From: an uncultured SAR86 cluster bacterium
GTDB lineage: Bacteria > Pseudomonadota > Gammaproteobacteria > Magnimaribacterales > Magnimaribacteraceae
Assembly: GCA_902554355.1 (NCBI GenBank)
Contig: CACDOC010000011.1
Span: 1 to 34,950, forward strand
DNA: 34,950 bases
Direction: 5' to 3'
Shown piece by piece: positions 33,617-34,950 of this stretch. Within the stretch, counting starts at the first letter, position 1. Every line of letters begins with the position of its first letter. The notes under the pieces were generated by a model. That model saw nothing but the letters and a program-made list of their open reading frames with translations. It was not told where the DNA came from and ran no database searches. Both the position numbers and the translations under genes were made by a program.

Positions 33617-34534
33617 ATGCTTAACTTGATATTAAGAAGAATAGGTATAGCTATACCTGTTCTCCTAACTGTTATTACATTAACCTTTTTAATGGTTCAC
33701 TCTGCTCCTGGAGGACCTTTTGATGAGGAGAAAGCAGTATCTGCTGAAGTTTTAGCCAAACTTAATGAACGTTATAACTTAGACCAGCCTCTTTCAGTGC
33801 AATATTTTGATTATCTCTCAGGAGTATTAGTAGGAGATTTTGGACCATCATTTAGATATCCAGGAAGATCTGTAACTGAGTTAATTTCTATTGGTTTACC
33901 AATTACTTTTGAACTTGCGCTTTATTCAATTATCTTTGCGTTATGTGTAGGCGTTTTCGCTGGAGTATTGGGCGCCCTTAGGCCTAATACAGCTCTAGAT
34001 TACATTCCTATGAGTACTGCAATGATAGGTATCTGTGTTCCTTCTATTATTTTAGGACCCACTTTAATTCTTGTTTTTGGTATATGGCTTGAGTTAGTCC
34101 CAGTATCGGGGTGGGGTTATATGCCAGGAGACAAAATACTACCAACAATTACCTTAGGAACTGCTTACGCTGCCTATTGTGCTCGATTGACAAGGGGCGG
34201 CATGCTGGAGATCTTAAATCAAGATTTTATTAGAACTGCAAGGGCAAAAGGTTTATCAGAAACGAGAGTGGTAGTTGTCCATGCTCTTCGAGGAGGTCTT
34301 ACGCCTGTAATTGCATTCTTAGGACCTGCCATGGCTGGCTTGTTAGCCGGTTCTTTTGTAGTTGAAACCATATTTGGTATTCCCGGCTTAGGTAGATTTT
34401 ATGTTGAGGCTGCTTTTAACAGGGATTACACAATGATTCTTGGTTCTTCTATATTCTTTTCATTCTTAATAGTTTCCTTCAATTTACTTTCTGATCTTGT
34501 AGCCGCAGCCCTTAATCCTAAATTGAGAGATTAG
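33617..34534 (+). CDS. oppB: Oligopeptide ABC transporter permease (OppB/DppB family)
   Basis: A 305-residue inner-membrane permease (E. coli OppB 306). It starts with the family's 'ILRRIGIAIPVLLTVITLTFLMVH' first membrane helix and the 'APGGPFDEEK' periplasmic segment. 'LNERYNLDQPLSVQYFDYLSG' comes next. About six membrane helices can be drawn. The cytoplasmic EAA loop 'EILNQDFIRTARAKGLSETRV' couples to the ATPase subunits, and 'ETIFGIPGLGRFYVEAAFNRDY' is the conserved C-terminal part. It pairs with OppC to form the channel. It lies 9 bases after the interrupted oppA and is intact, so the transporter may still be under selection. Confidence 0.96.
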   Translation: MLNLILRRIGIAIPVLLTVITLTFLMVHSAPGGPFDEEKAVSAEVLAKLNERYNLDQPLSVQYFDYLSGVLVGDFGPSFRYPGRSVTELISIGLPITFELALYSIIFALCVGVFAGVLGALRPNTALDYIPMSTAMIGICVPSIILGPTLILVFGIWLELVPVSGWGYMPGDKILPTITLGTAYAAYCARLTRGGMLEILNQDFIRTARAKGLSETRVVVVHALRGGLTPVIAFLGPAMAGLLAGSFVVETIFGIPGLGRFYVEAAFNRDYTMILGSSIFFSFLIVSFNLLSDLVAAALNPKLRD

Positions 34535-34535
34535 A

Positions 34536-34950
34536 ATGAGGAACAGTTTGTGGAGAGATGCATCTTTGTTTGGTTCTATCTACATTTTATTAATAATTGT
34601 CTTGGCTCTAATCACGCCATTAATAGCACCCTATGATTATGCTTATCAAAATCTTGATTTGGGCCCTTCTGCGCCTTCGACTATACATTTGCTTGGAACA
34701 GATACCTTACGCCGTGATTTATTAACAAGAATGATGTATGGAAGTAGAGTTTCTTTAATGGTTGGTTTTTTAGCTACCGCAGTTGCTTTAACCATTGGAG
34801 TTTTATGGGGAACCATTGCAGGCTTTTCAGGAGGAAAAGTTGATACGATTATGATGAGAATAGTAGATGTCCTTTACGGCATACCTTTCATAATCTTTGT
34901 AATTCTTCTAATGGTCATTTTTGGTAGAAATTTAATTTTATTGTTTATGG
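34536..34950 (+). CDS. oppC: Oligopeptide ABC transporter permease (OppC/DppC family), N-terminal part (cut by window end)
   Basis: This open frame starts one base after the oppB stop and runs off the window with 138 codons. The protein has a short cytoplasmic N-terminus, a first membrane helix ('IYILLIIVLALITPLIAPYDY'), then 'HLLGTDTLRRDLLTRMMYGSRVSLMVG', the OppC-family segment that usually reads G-T-D-x-x-G-R-D. Here the Gly is Arg (codon CGC). Further helices follow ('ATAVALTIGVLWGTIAGFSGG') up to 'IPFIIFVILLMVIFG'. With oppB it would form the peptide channel. The ATPase genes oppD/oppF are expected beyond the window. Confidence 0.93.
   Translation, partial: MRNSLWRDASLFGSIYILLIIVLALITPLIAPYDYAYQNLDLGPSAPSTIHLLGTDTLRRDLLTRMMYGSRVSLMVGFLATAVALTIGVLWGTIAGFSGGKVDTIMMRIVDVLYGIPFIIFVILLMVIFGRNLILLFM

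Overview
The window is AT-rich, densely packed bacterial DNA with very short intergenic gaps. The tig-clpP-clpX-lon-hupB-ppiD block, a Pseudomonas-type FabY-like synthase, two large TonB-dependent receptors, and many acyl-CoA, SDR and flavoprotein genes point to a streamlined marine gammaproteobacterium, most like the SAR86 clade. That placement is inferred from gene content and composition; no database search was run.

Layout. 1-2643 (+): 3' end of gpsA, a DUF4389 membrane protein and two tandem paralogous short-chain dehydrogenases. 2632-6936 (-): a tight operon of FabY-like ketoacyl synthase, ACAD10/11-type acyl-CoA dehydrogenase, APH-fold kinase and a DUF6285 protein. 7016-9210 (+): a divergent pair, acyl-CoA synthetase and a TIP30-like SDR. 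9207-11529 (-): folD and a Baeyer-Villiger-type flavin monooxygenase. 11692-14511 (+): TonB-dependent receptor with a clear terminator. 14593-17451 (+): tRNA-Pro, tRNA-Arg and tRNA-His, separated by a dadA-like oxidase, a duplicated-domain lipoprotein and an acylphosphatase that lacks its usual catalytic Asn. 17463-25488 (+): the protein quality-control block tig, clpP, clpX, lon, hupB, ppiD. 25485-26282 (-): fabI. 26452-29430 (+): second TonB-dependent receptor with a terminator. 29478-34950 (+): a frameshifted small gene, a secreted S9 peptidase, and an oligopeptide ABC transporter (oppA interrupted by an in-frame TGA, oppB, oppC cut by the window end).

How the genes work together. The most distinctive part is 0.8-11 kb. 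The adjacent kinase, DUF6285 protein and ACAD10/11-type dehydrogenase match the LvaA/LvaB/LvaC core of the Pseudomonas putida levulinate/4-hydroxyacyl-CoA pathway. A CoA ligase and SDRs that could fill the LvaE and LvaD roles lie next to them. This suggests that 4-keto or 4-hydroxy acids are activated, reduced, phosphorylated at C4 and fed into beta-oxidation. The right-hand end looks like a peptide-scavenging unit, with a periplasmic peptidase followed by peptide import. The middle is conserved housekeeping.

Odd points: a 10-A frameshift at 29661-29670, a TGA at a conserved Gly position of oppA (33113-33115), and three convergent gene pairs that all overlap at their stop codons.
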